Assembly: GCA_007922195.1 (NCBI GenBank)
Contig: ML681994.1
Location: forward strand, 51,368,157-51,432,156
Length of the DNA stretch: 64,000 bases
Direction of reading: 5' to 3'
Source of the DNA: Podocnemis expansa
Taxonomy: Eukaryota; Chordata; Testudines; Podocnemididae
The notes beneath the pieces were generated by a model. That model saw nothing but the letters and a program-made list of their open reading frames with translations. It had not been told where the DNA came from and made no database searches. Both the position numbers and the translations under genes were made by a program. How positions within the stretch are numbered: the first letter of the stretch is position 1; every line of letters starts with the position of its first letter. This document shows positions 1 to 10,961 of the stretch, one piece after another.

Positions 1-225
1 TCCTGCCAGGGATTCTGGGGGCGTGTCCGGGGGATGCCCCAGACACGCTTCCCGCAGGAGCGTCCCGCTGGGGATTCCGGGCCGGCACTCACCCCGGCCC
101 CTGCAGCAGCAGTCTCCAGCCGCGCGCCGGGGCCACGCCCCCAGGTTTGGGGTCAGCGGGAGCTTTAAAGCCCCTGGGGTGAGGCGCCCCTCTGCCTCTC
201 TCCTGGCGGGCGCCTGCAGCCCCTT

Positions 226-278
226 CAGGCACCGTGGGGTAAAGCACCCAGCTGCGCTTTACCCCACCGGTGCCTGCA
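226..278. repeat. GC-rich hairpin inside the Harbinger-type element
   Basis: The left arm (CAGGCACCG, then TGGGGTAAAGC) pairs with the right arm (GCTTTACCCCA, then CGGTGCCTG) around a short loop. The same arms, CAGGCACC and GGTGCCTG, recur at 37903-38026. Confidence 0.75.
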
Positions 279-295
279 ATCCCTTCCCCAGGTGG

Positions 296-326
296 AATAG
301 CATGTCCACACTGTGGACATGCTATT
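296..326. repeat. 31-nt perfect palindrome at the inner edge of the terminal region
   Basis: Two 15-nt arms (AATAGCATGTCCACA and its exact complement) flank one central C. The arm contains GTCCACA, a motif also found at the outer ends of several family members, so the palindrome looks like an internal head-to-head copy of the terminus. Equivalents occur at 37856-37890, 56082-56118 and 56984-57013. Confidence 0.85.
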
Positions 327-456
327 TCGCTGCCTTATTTCGAGGACACAGTTTTTTGTCCTCAAAATAAGGTGTTTCGAAATAATATGTTATTTTGAAA
401 AAGCTTGTTTCGAAACTTCTTGTTTCGAAACAAGCATACCCTGTGTGAACATAGCC

Positions 457-502
457 TTTAAGACTAACAGATTTATTTTTTCTGTTAGTCTTAAAGTGCC
501 AC
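457..502. repeat. Tail-to-tail SINE remnant (hairpin)
   Basis: TTTAAGACTAACAGA at 457-471 is followed by its exact complement at 481-495 with a 9-nt T-rich spacer, then GTGCCAC. Both arms are the body motif of the turtle-type tRNA-derived SINE, one in each orientation. It touches the Harbinger-type terminus ending at 456. Confidence 0.7.
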
Positions 503-2430
503 ACAACTTTTTGAGGTTTCAGCCTGTGTCCTCAATCAAAGACTTGGCCCCTTAAACTCCATCCCCAAAGTGATGTAACCTGGAGGCTGGTCGTTGTTAG
601 CAGGAAAACCTAAAAACCAGGAGAGACCAGGACCCAGAGACTTGGGGTTTCAGTTTTATAACTTACTAGGAATAAATTCAGTTCTGGCATAAGTGAGTAT
701 AACTCTTTGCCAAGGCTGAACTTAACAGTACTGGGGTTAATCCCTGCCAGGAACCGCAGAGGAAACTGGCTTTTGAAATTCAGGGAAGAAGCAGCAACAC
801 TCATATAATAATGGCTTTCGTATTCAATCACAGGTGAGAGGATATAATTTCCCTCTCCAGATGGTGCTGTTAGGAAAGAAGACTACTGGCATAAACCAAT
901 GGACTATTGGCATAAGCCATATGGGGACAGAGTGAGCCAAATGACCTGAGTGGTGCAAGCCTTCCTGGTTACAATTATTCTCTCTGATACTGCCATGCAA
1001 CAAGCATTTGAAAGCGTTATGCTTCTATAATAATTTTGGTGTATATTTTTAATGCTTTCATTTTCTCATATGTTCTACAGCAATTTTGCTGTCAATAAAC
1101 ACCGAAATTCAGAATTTAGCACTAATTCATAGAAATTGGGGACATTGCTACACATTTTAATTTCAATGTGCTTTACAGAATAAATGAGGTCCTGACATAT
1201 TATTTACTTTAACTGAGAAGCTCAACGTGCTATCTACAGCTCCATAATTATTCACCATTTCAGGAGTTATCATAGCAGCCGTAAGGATCTATGATCAACT
1301 TTCTCCTTTAGATGCTACTGCTCTATCCAGTAATTTAGCAGCAACTCATGCTTGCAGGGAATAAAAGAATAATTGATTTTCTCTCCTCATTTCTTTTCCA
1401 GTTTCTCAGGTTCCCTACCCATAAGCTGTTTCACATGTAACGTTTACTAGGTTGAATATGAGCCTCCACACTGTTGTGGGGTTGCATTTTGCATGTATTT
1501 CCAATTCATAGAACTAGAGTTTGTCAAATTATCCCTGCAACTATTATTCATTTGTGAAGGAATCTCTTCTTCTGTATGTCGATCATTTGTGATCCAATAT
1601 TGGTTCATTGTTTGTAACTGTTCTGTAAATAGACAAAAATTCACTGCCCGTTTGGACTAGAAACGTTCTACCCGTGGATAATTTGTGAATTGACCTTCCT
1701 GACTTTTTGACTACTTGATATTAATAGTGTCTGATTGGTCTTCTAATTCTTTGGGTAGAGTTTTTGTTCCCAGACAATGGCTGACATTTCTAAAACAGGA
1801 GAATAATGGATAGTAAGCAAAGAAAACTCTTTTATGCATGGATGCCCATGTTAGCATTCTAATAGAGATACTTATGGAGAAAAAGACATCCCAGAAATAT
1901 TTAAATAAATAAAAACTATTTCATATGAATGTTCACAAATAGTGTATAACAGTGGTGTATAAATGTAGCTGAATAGAATTAAGTCTTCACAAATACTGCA
2001 GTATTTTAGATTATCCACATTTCTCTTCATGACTATTTAACTACTCTTTTTATCAGTTAAACTTCACATATTACTCTAATTTTGACATGCTATTCAATTT
2101 ATTTTTAGTTAATCCAACAATTTATAGAAAATAAACCCCAGCTGTCCCATCCCCTATATTTTGTTGTTCAAACAGTGAAGTAATAGTGTCCACAAACATC
2201 AACAACTTGTTCTGAGCCAGTGAATAAAATGAAAATAATGGTGACTTGGTAGATTACATTGCAAATTGTGTCACTTTGCTGCTAATGTTTCTGTTATACC
2301 TATTCATTTGCCTGTTTAGTCTGCCAAAGACCCAGTTCTACATCCTGCTCTTCATGATGCTGCTATAAATAACAGAACTGTAACTGCTGATAGCCATATC
2401 TCAGAAAGAGTTAATTTCAGTTTGCATAAA
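503..2430. other. AT-rich unique-looking sequence
   Basis: No gene, RNA gene or repeat family recognised. Open frames are under 75 codons and have no recognisable motif. Confidence 0.5.
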
Positions 2431-2592
2431 GGCTATGTCTACACTTAGAGTTTCAGTTTGAATTACTGAATTCGAATTAGTCAATTTGAATTAATAATTA
2501 TTAATTTGAATTCATTCAATTCGGATTGACATGACCACACTAGAAAATCCAATAGTCATCAATTCAAATTCTGCTGTAAATGTAGACACACC
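2431..2592. mobile_element. Harbinger-type MITE (AATTCGAATT type)
   Basis: Begins GGCTATGTCTACACTTA and ends in the inverse form TGTAGACACACC. The 160-bp interior is made of AATT, GAATTC and CGAATT words. No coding potential. The flanking 3-mers do not match exactly, so the edges are approximate. Confidence 0.75.
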
Positions 2593-3835
2593 CTAAGAGT
2601 TTGGGACCTAAATTCTCTATGGTTCCCACCTGATTATTGACCCCAAAATAATTGTAAATTATCCAAAATTTTATTGATGTCACTGATCAAACTAATGGTA
2701 AAGCACAAGCCAATGTAAATATAGCTGTATAATAGTTTGCTGCCGTAGCTACCTGTTGATAAGTACACTGATGTTCTACACTTCCATTTTAAGATCCAAT
2801 GAGACCGGAACGCAGCATGACAGCCTATTTTTTGCAAACAATTTTTTCTATATTTCATTTACATTGCCTTGTTTTCTTTAGTATCTAAGCAATAGTGCAG
2901 AAAAAAATATTTTGATTAAATATAATGGATGTCCAACGTGTGAAAGCCACAAATATAAATTAGCATCAAAATTTGAAAATGTCTCATTGGTTTTGTGTCT
3001 TTTTAAAAATAGTGCACAGAATTTATACACGGTGGTGCACTTAAAAATTCATTCTGGTTTCAGAGGTACTACAGGTTCTAGTGGCATTTCCTATATTTAA
3101 AATGGAGAATATGGCTAGAGCCAGTAACACCCCTAAACTGGATTTTTTTAAAGTATGCCCACTTAGTTTTTATATTTAGATAAAATATTGCTAAACAAAC
3201 CTCCATGGAACATTAATTCCTTCAGTCAGTTCAGAATACATCCTTTTTTTCCTTCCCCCCGCCTCTTTTGTTTACTTTTGCTTTATACAGGTTTCCATTT
3301 TGAGCCTCAGCACTGGTTCATTCTATGGGTCCAATACTGTTACCATTATCACAGCAAAGCTCCTATTTTCAACAGGACCAGGACAAAGCTCTCTACTTAG
3401 ACACTACATGAGGCTGTAGGTTAGATAAAGATCTTCTTGTCTAGGAAGAGTCTTTTACACATGAGTAGCGAAGTCATAACTAAATTATGAAAGTCAATTC
3501 AAATGAGTGTCAATAAAATCTTTAGACCGCTATACTATCCTGTATTCTGCATATCACATGTTCTACTGAAGATTCTTTTGAACAAATATTTCAAGGTTTT
3601 AAAAATATTATTGATGCCATTTTATGTTATTCTCAACCTATAAACCAAAGCTAGGTTAGTAGTATGTTTCCAGCTATACGGGGCTTGGAGAGAAAAAACA
3701 ATACCCCTTGCATATCTCAGAAACCTCTAGAAATTACTTAATCCAGGTTTCCATAACATAATAGAATTATTTAAGGGTTTAATGTTTTTAAATCTACCAC
3801 AGCTCAAAATAAAACTAGGAAATTTTATAGGATTT
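2593..3835. other. AT-rich sequence without recognised features
   Basis: Nothing recognised on either strand; the longest frames are about 74 codons and lack motifs. Confidence 0.5.
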
Positions 3836-4021
3836 CTGGTCATAGAAGCATAGAAGATTGAAGGGACCATGAAACGTCTTAAGTCCAGTCCCCTGCCCTC
3901 ACGGCATGACCAAGTACCCTCTTACACAATCCCTGATAGGTGCTTGTCTAACCTGCTCTTAAAAACTTCCAGTGATGGAGATTCCACATCCTCCAAAGGC
4001 AACGTATTCTAGTGATTGGTT
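3836..4021 (-). mobile_element. CR1 LINE fragment, 3' end of ORF2 and 3' UTR
   Basis: On the minus strand it runs from the end of ORF2 (a stretch like [10 protein letters not shown], decayed) to the typical CR1 tail region; on the plus strand it opens with CATAGAAGCATAGAAGATTG followed by GGGACC. Heavily mutated, so an old copy. Confidence 0.75.
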
Positions 4022-4065
4022 AATCATCATAACAGTAATGCATAGGGCCCAATTCAGTTCTCAGT

Positions 4066-4479
4066 GGCTATGTCTACACTTACATGTGAATTCAAATTGA
4101 TTGTCATGAATTCGAATTCAGGTAAGTGCATGGACATGCCCGCTTTCCTCAATTCGAATTGAGCAAAGCAGAGTTCGAATTTGTAAACCTGTTTTTTCAT
4201 TAACTTCAGGGGCAATTTGAAGTGAGTAATTCAAATTGACATAGTGTGGCCATGTCAATTCGAATTCACTGTTAGTTTGAATTAGCCACAGCTTGATTTT
4301 TCCCTATACGATAGCACCCCCTACTGAATTCGAACTAGCAAGTCCTGTTCATGGACATGCCAATTTGAACTGGATTTTCTAGTGTGGCCATGTCAATTTG
4401 AATTGACTGAATTCGAATGAGATTTGAATTGGTAAATTCGAACTCAATTCAAATTGAAATGCTCAGTGTAGACATAGCC
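4066..4479. mobile_element. Harbinger-type MITE with AGT target duplication
   Basis: Termini GGCTATGTCTACACTTA and AGTGTAGACATAGCC, flanked on both sides by AGT (4063-4065 and 4480-4482). The 414-bp interior is dense in GAATTCGAATT-type palindromic words in both orientations, with a central segment around 4325-4400 resembling the internal terminus-like palindrome of the family. No coding potential. Confidence 0.9.
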
Positions 4480-5012
4480 AGTAAAATCAGTGGAAAGATT
4501 CTCTGTGGGTTTAGTAGGAATTAGATTAAGACCATAAAGCATTTATTGCTAGTCCTGGTGGTTTATGAGATTAGATCATTAAACCATAACTAGTTCAGCA
4601 ATGTATATTATCCACCTTGGGACTTGAGACTTGTAATTTTGGGAAAGAGAGTGTATGATTTGGGAGAAGAAAAGGAGGCAATTCTCTGGCAGGCTGTTTT
4701 CTGAAGGTCTGAGAAACTGAAACATAAAAAACAGTTCTGTTCAAAATGGATTTATTGGGCTCGATTTTGAAAACTGCTCAGCACCCAGCTGCTCATATTG
4801 TGACACTGTTGACTAGATTTTAAAAGAAATCAAAACCGAGTGTGCTGATCCCTTGTAAATGCCTGGTCATTTTGTTTTGATGCCTCAATGGAAGACCAGC
4901 CCTTTTGTCAATGAGTGGATGCTGAGCTAGGCTGAAAATTCTTGCCTAAATGTCACAGGGAATAAAAAATAATTGAGCAGTGGCTTGAGCTGCTAGAAAT
5001 TCAGTGGGAAAC
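4480..5012. other. Sequence without recognised features
   Basis: No repeat family or coding region recognised in this AT-rich stretch. Confidence 0.45.
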
Positions 5013-5105
5013 AAGGTGGATAAGGTAATATATTTTAGTGGGCCAACTTCTGTTGGTGAAAGAGACAAGTTTTCACACTTACATAAAGCTCTTCTTCAGA
5101 CATTC
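5013..5105 (+). mobile_element. Sauropsid SINE-tail fragment
   Basis: Contains the recurrent sauropsid repeat motif GGTAATAT..TTAGTGGGCCAACTTCTGTTGGTGAAAGAGACAAG, here quoted as an outline, followed by GCTCTTCTTCAGA. A second, palindromic occurrence is at 46833-46945. The family name is not certain to me. Confidence 0.6.
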
Positions 5106-5274
5106 TCACAGATATTGCAGAGGAAGAGGGACACTTCAGAATGGTTTAACCAAATGGGGTGGAAATAGGAAGACTTTGGGGGATCATTTTTACAGGTTGA
5201 AAGAGGCAAGAGAATTGATTCTACTATTCTGCAACATCTAAAGCCACACTATGAATTTCACTATAGTGACTATT

Positions 5275-5362
5275 CCTGCTTATAGAAGGAGAGGAGCTGT
5301 CTGGTCTAATAGGTCCTTTTGGTCTCTGTGGATTACTTTCTATGATACTTTGACTCTGTGGC
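5275..5362 (+). mobile_element. Possible CR1 3' tail fragment
   Basis: The run TAGGTCCTTTTGGTCTCTG followed by TTTCTATGATACTTTG resembles a CR1-type 3' UTR. Short and diverged, so tentative. Confidence 0.35.
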
Positions 5363-7629
5363 AGATCCTATACAGGCCTGAAAGCTAGTCAGGCAGAAAA
5401 AAAAAAGTAGAAAACAATGTATTTTCTCAGGAGGTTTTGGCTTTATGAAACAAAAAATAAATAAGTCTTAAAATATCTCTTTGAGTAAAGCTTATATGAC
5501 ACATTTGCCTCAGGCTATATATGATAGTAGTTAAATTGCTTTCTTTCCATTTAAGTGGTACAAAAGTAAGAGCAGGGATTATTATTCAACACAAAAGTAG
5601 AAGAAGCAGTGTTTTAAATATGCTTCAGCACACCTCATGCCCAATTTCCATATACACGCAAGTGGTCTTGAACTGATGAGAAAGAACATGACGGCTGCAT
5701 TAATCATTTGGAGATAAACACTAATTTATAAATGCTTCTCTCCTCTTCAGCTTTATATGCAGCATTTTATCAATACAATGGAAACTGGAACTCAGTGCAA
5801 CGAGCAACTACAGGCAATCTTTTACTAAATGAATTTCTTACACATCCACATCTGTTCTTGTACATCCAATCAGTCTATTTAGCTAAGATTCATTTAAGGT
5901 AGCCATATATATCATACTGTTATCTCAGTATATTTCTCTCCAAAGCTTTGCTTATTATGGTAATGCCTAAGGGCCAACTATTGTGGTAGGCACTATACAA
6001 ACAAAGTAGATGAAAATCTTGCCCCCAGAGGTTTATCTTTTTGGCAGCCTTTATCTGTCACCAAAATTTCAAGTCCCCAATATAATGATTTTTATGGTCG
6101 AATCATTGAGCTCCATCCTATTTATTTCCTTTCCTGTTCATAACTCAGAAACTTGAACTGAGGCTATAAATCCTTCCCTCTTCCTCACTACCCCATGTTC
6201 TGTCCTCCTGATCTGGATTGATATTGAAATTAAAAAGCTACCTAACAGTCTATTAGATTATATCTTGGGACCCTTTCAGGAGAAATCACACGTCACATGT
6301 TCATACATTTATACCTTGCTTTAATACCAGCCAGAGTAACTGGTGTGACTATGAAGAAACCCATACAAATCTATCCCCAGAATGGATTAATGATACTAGT
6401 GGCCTGATGCTCTGCTCACCGAAGCTGATTTTCTACTCGTGGTACCTCCATCATGCCTGAGTCTCCTTTTGCTTACATTGTCTTTATGCTATACAATTCC
6501 ATTGATTTTATTAGTTACTTTTGATTTACACCTGTCCCGCTGAAACCAGATTCAGATTTCTTGTTTAAGCTTCAGTTTAGACCCAAAATAAGTTTATCAC
6601 TCTACCTGTAGTCCCTATAATAAAAACTATGTTAATTGTATATGAATTATTATTCGTATCTTGGACTCACTGAACAAGAGTGATCAATCCTAGTTTGAGC
6701 AGGGGAGTCCTAGGTTTTGAAAAATTAGTTATTATAGTCCCAGGAACTACCTTGGTACTCCAGCAGGAGACAGCTGTCATGATATCTCTCATGATGTTTA
6801 GTGACCCTTTCTCTGGTGCAGGCCAGCTGTTCCTCTCAGCTGTAGCAGAGACAGCACCGAGGCTCTGCTCCTCTGTCTGTTTCATCTTGAACTCCAGCTG
6901 GAAACTGAGATGCTGTGTCTGGTAAAGGAGGCAATAAGACCAAAAGCATGGAACAAGAAGAAAGGAAGACAGAAGAGGAAACTATGTGGGAGGCAGAAAG
7001 AAGGAGACACCATTGTATAAGGGGAGAGGAAGTGGGAAGCTACGTGAGAGTCAGGAAGAGGGAAAGCCTTGAAGGAATTAAGGTAAGGAGGCACAATTTG
7101 TTTCAAGGCTTTTTGAAATAAGCAAGGCTTTCTTCACTTACATAAAGTGACTTTACAGAAAATTGTCAGTTTTTTAACCCTTCTTTTGCTCTTCTTTCCA
7201 AGGAGAAAACAGCCTAGGATTAGCTAGCATGCGTGGAACTTTGTGCTGCCTCCACGTGCTCTCATTTACCAGAAGAGTTATTCTTGGAAACATTTTTTTT
7301 TCATGTCAGCATCTGTTTCTGCTATCTTATCAAAGGGATAAAAGAAACACACATGCACAGGGGGCCTGGTTTCAAACTTCCTTACAGCAACATAAAGGCA
7401 GGACTCTCTCCACTGAAGTTAACAGCAGTTTGAGACCAGAAAGTAGAATCAAACCAAAGTATCCAAGGGAATGTACAGAAGCTTTTTAAGTTAAAGGAAG
7501 CTCTCAGTTCAAATTCTTAACTCTGCTGTGAACCCCAAAGAACTCTTACTGATCTTAGTGGAAGTGCTTGGGATTTACAATGATGTTGGCATCTGGCCCC
7601 TTGAATTAGCCTGGCTGTGAGCCCTAGAG
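5363..7629. other. AT-rich sequence, one weak ancient repeat
   Basis: About 5960-6050 holds a stretch (TAGGCACTATACAAAC, later CTTGCCCCCAGAGG) like an ancient amniote interspersed repeat. Otherwise nothing recognised; frames at 6680-6925 and 7229-7489 have no recognisable domain. Confidence 0.4.
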
Positions 7630-7803
7630 CAGTGGTTCTCAACCTTTTGTGGGTTGTGATGCACTTGGCAGCATGATGTGACTCTACAGGACACACCAGT
7701 CCACTCCTTCCAGGCCAAATCCAACCATCTCTCCAACTTTCTGTGACACACCACTGTGTGGTGACACAGTAATGTGTCCCTACAGAGTGGTTGAGAACCG
7801 CTG
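7630..7803. mobile_element. hAT-type MITE with 8-bp target duplication
   Basis: Begins CAGTGGTTCTCAACC and ends GGTTGAGAACCGCTG, a near-perfect terminal inverted repeat of about 15 bp starting with the CAG of hAT elements. The 8-bp flanks are CCCTAGAG (7622-7629) and TCCTAGAG (7804-7811), 7 of 8 matching. It is 174 bp long and non-coding, hence non-autonomous. Confidence 0.92.
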
Positions 7804-7811
7804 TCCTAGAG

Positions 7812-9393
7812 GGCCCTGTGTTTTAATCCTTCTCTCTCAGTTACATGGAATTTGAATCGGAACTAAAATGCTATTTTGAAAACTCATCTGGCTCTTCTCT
7901 GGAGTATTTGAAAAGCAGAAAAATATTGCTTGAGTTTGTTCTGTGGGTGCTCAGTGCTTAGGTCCCAGGCTCAGACACATCACAAAAAGCAACTTCATTC
8001 CAAATACAATAATTAAAACTTGATCTAGTTCTAAACATTACCATGTAGTATAAGGTACTATTTAGTTTCCAAGTGCAGTGCCTTGTGATTCCCCAGTGGA
8101 TGGGAGGCATGATATTTCACCTAAGGGGTACAATGGAGGGTTTTTAAAGGCTTTCTATGAAGGATATAGCCCTACTAGCAGAAATGCAATGAATCAACAC
8201 CACTACAGTGCAGCTGTGCGCTCTGGGGAGGCTTGTTCCTCTTAATCTGACTTTCCAGAAAAACACACACTTCATCTCTAATACATGTTGAGAATATAAG
8301 GAGAAAACTAATAAAGCACCATTTGGGTCCTTTAAGTTTAGTAGATCCACATTAAAAGTACATTGAATAAAGCGATTTATTCTAAAAAGCCAGTGATAGA
8401 TGCCATCAGATTTTTTCATTTATATTCATTTTTATGGAAACTGTTAGTAATTTTCCTGTAGCGTGGTGTTTTCTTTATTAAGTCTAAGAGCCATGATTGG
8501 CTCATTACTGCAGAAAAAGCAGTATTCGCCTGCATGATAAGAGTAGCATAGAGAGATGTCAAAGATCTATGAACATAATACTGCTATTTACTAATGGCCA
8601 ACTAAAACATTCCTTGTATGGGTGCAATTTTTTTTTGTCTTGTAGTTCTTCAAATTGCAAGCAGGAAAACTGTCACCAAGTAAATCAAATAAAAAAACAA
8701 TAACTGTGAAATCAGTTTGTTGATTTAGCTGTCCTTTGTCTGTTGATATTGGAAATGGAAAAACTTGTATATTTATAAGTGGCATGAACCTGGATGAGAG
8801 GAAGCAGGAGATTATCAGAGCCTTTCTTAGAAAGAAAATGAAAAGGCCTTTTAAAATTATTTTTTGTAGGAGCTGGAGCCATTGAGATATAAGAAATGCT
8901 AGTAATCATCTCTAGCAATACCGTTTACATTTTTGGCCATGCCGTGTGTTCTCTGCACTCACACATTTGTAATGGTTGATATTGTTTGCTTTAAGCATTT
9001 CATACTTTAAAGCCATTTATGTATTGAGCATACTGCAAAGATTTTCCTTTTTTTAATTTACTGCCTGTGTAGCACATCAGAGATATCCAGCTGAATGAGG
9101 TGAAGGGACATAGTCTTATTATCTAGCAAAGCTTTAATACAACCAGAGCTCTTACACAGCAGAGCCTATCTCCAGTCAAACTGATAATGACAGCATCATT
9201 CCTAAAAAAGGACATTTGGTTTTACTTTCCATTTCTACAAGCCTCTTTCAGACCAGGCCTGCTTGCATCCCAGCTAGTGGGGAAGGGGATACCCATCACA
9301 ATATATGACACTTCTGAGACCCACAGAAGATAATCGCAATACATTTCTGAATGCAGTGCTGGGATGATGGAATTGTATCTTGTAAATCACAAA
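7812..9393. other. AT-rich sequence without recognised features
   Basis: Nothing recognised; open frames of up to 91 codons (8144-8419, minus) have no motif and no supporting context. Confidence 0.45.
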
Positions 9394-10478
9394 GGCTATA
9401 TCTACCCTTACAATTTAAATCAAATTAATGGCGATTAATTCGATTTAAAATATTGCATGGCTACACTACATTACCCTAGTTTGAAATAAGGACCTCCCTC
9501 AATTTTTAAGACGGAAAAGTAATTTAAAAATTGTAAAACCTCCCTTATATTTGAAACGATTGTTAAATTGAACTTATTAGTTCGATTTAACCCAGTGTAG
9601 CCATGTTAATTCAAACTAACCATTAGTTTGAATTAACACTTTTTGCCCTTCGTCCTCCCAGGGTGCCTTCCTCTTTCTATATATTAGGTGGGGGCATGGC
9701 CCTTCTTGGGGGCCATGTTGCCACACCTCCCGTGGTGCCCCTCTTCTAAATCGAACTAGCAAGTCTTCTCCATGGAAATGCTAGTTCAAGTTGAGTTTCT
9801 AGTGGATCCATGTTATTTGATTTAACTTGATTCAATTTAATGATTGTTACTTTGTTTTAATTAGTTTGATTTAAGTTTATTCGATTTAACAGTCTAAGTC
9901 AGGGGTCAGCAAACTTTGCTAGCCCCGACCACTGCAACCTCAGCAGGTGCCAAGGCCGAACCAAATGGAGGTGGAGCCAGGGACTCTGTGTTGGGAGGGG
10001 AGAGGTTAGGGTCCCTGGGGGCAAGCAGCCCTAGGGTATGTGGGGGAGGCATGACTGAGGTCCCTCAGGGTGGAGAGTGGTCTGAGCCACCCCACTCCCC
10101 TCCACTGTGGGGTGCTGTGCTGGCCCTAGAGCCGAGGTGTGCCAGGCCCTGAGCCAAGCCATGCCACACTGCACCAGCCCAGCCACACTGAGCTGCGCTG
10201 AGCCAAGCTGTGCCAGCCCCCTGCGCTGAGCCATGACACGCCGCGTTGCCCTCCCAAGCCAAGCTAAGCCGTGCCGTGCTGCACTGAGCTGTGCTGAGCT
10301 AAGCTGTGCCAGCCCCCCAGCTGAACGGAGACATGCTGCTCTGGCTCATGTGGCCCCAAGCAGCGAGGGCCACCAGGGAAGCCTGAACAGCACTGCATGC
10401 CACTTAGGATCAGCCCACGTGCCAAATTTGGCACACATGCCAGGGGAGCTGACCCCTGATCTAAGTGTAAACATAGAC
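9394..10478. mobile_element. Harbinger-type MITE split by a hAT element
   Basis: Left end GGCTATATCTACCCTTAC at 9394; right end GTCTAAGTGTAAACATAG after the inserted hAT (9900-10458). The interior is rich in TTAATTCGATTTAA words. Removing the insert and one copy of its target duplication leaves a MITE of about 518 bp. Non-coding. Confidence 0.8.
9900..10458. mobile_element. hAT-type non-autonomous element, nested
   Basis: Termini CAGGGGTCAGCAAACTTTG and GGAGCTGACCCCTG form the inverted repeat. The flanks are 8 bp, GTCTAAGT (9892-9899) and ATCTAAGT (10459-10466), 7 of 8 matching. The GC-rich interior (10140-10330) is a degenerate array of GAGCCAAGC and CTGTGCCAGCCC words. Open frames here (9916-10152, 10233-10529 and their opposites) follow that low-complexity array and are not genes. 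Confidence 0.9.
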
Positions 10479-10951
10479 AAAATCCAAGAAAAGATGCCTA
10501 CTGTTTCTTTTGTCTCTGAGGAGAAATAGTGGTATGTTTCCATCATTCAGGTTAATGCTATTCCTCCCAATACTGTCTGAATCAAGTGTGCACACATTCT
10601 GATGCATCATGTAGAAGAGCTTTTCATTCTTATGCCCATTTTAAAAGAGTTATTAGGTTAGCGTTTGTTGTGGAATTGTTTGTTTGCATTTTAAGATGCT
10701 TTATACCTCTAACTTTTAAGTCTTTCTGCAAATATTTTTATTTAACTCATATAATTGCTGTTACTCTTGTTTCCTGAAGTTCAGTATTGTACATGCAGAG
10801 ATTAGTAGCAGCACAGTGTTACTGATACAAACACATTGATTTTGGGATATAGATAGATATTATACATTTATATTGTGTTTGTACCTCTAAATCACTCTCC
10901 TTAGACTGGATAGCTATGTCTACACTGCAAAAGCAAAGTTGACTTAACTAG

Positions 10952-10961
10952 GTCGACTTAA
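10952..10961. repeat. Left copy of the CR1 target duplication
   Basis: GTCGACTTAA here is repeated at 12744-12753, on either side of the CR1. The homologous region of the related element at 58700-58756 (read in reverse) has only one such word at this place, which supports a true duplication. Confidence 0.75.

Larger units (their letters stand above)
1..456 (-). mobile_element. Harbinger-type DNA transposon, terminal part (cut by window edge)
   Basis: The right edge reads GTGTGAACATAGCC and ends at 456, the reverse of the GGCTATGTTCACAC termini of other copies here. Inside it are repeated TTTCGAAA-type words (about 345-435), a 31-nt perfect palindrome at 296-326, and a GC-rich part (1-295) that resembles 37900-38030 of the large element further on. 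The rest lies left of the window. The frame over 23-370 shows no transposase motif, so I do not call a gene. Confidence 0.7.

Noticed and set aside
23..370. 115-codon open frame at the window start
   Set aside because: GC-rich interior and subterminal repeats of a Harbinger-type element; no domain, and it runs through a palindrome.
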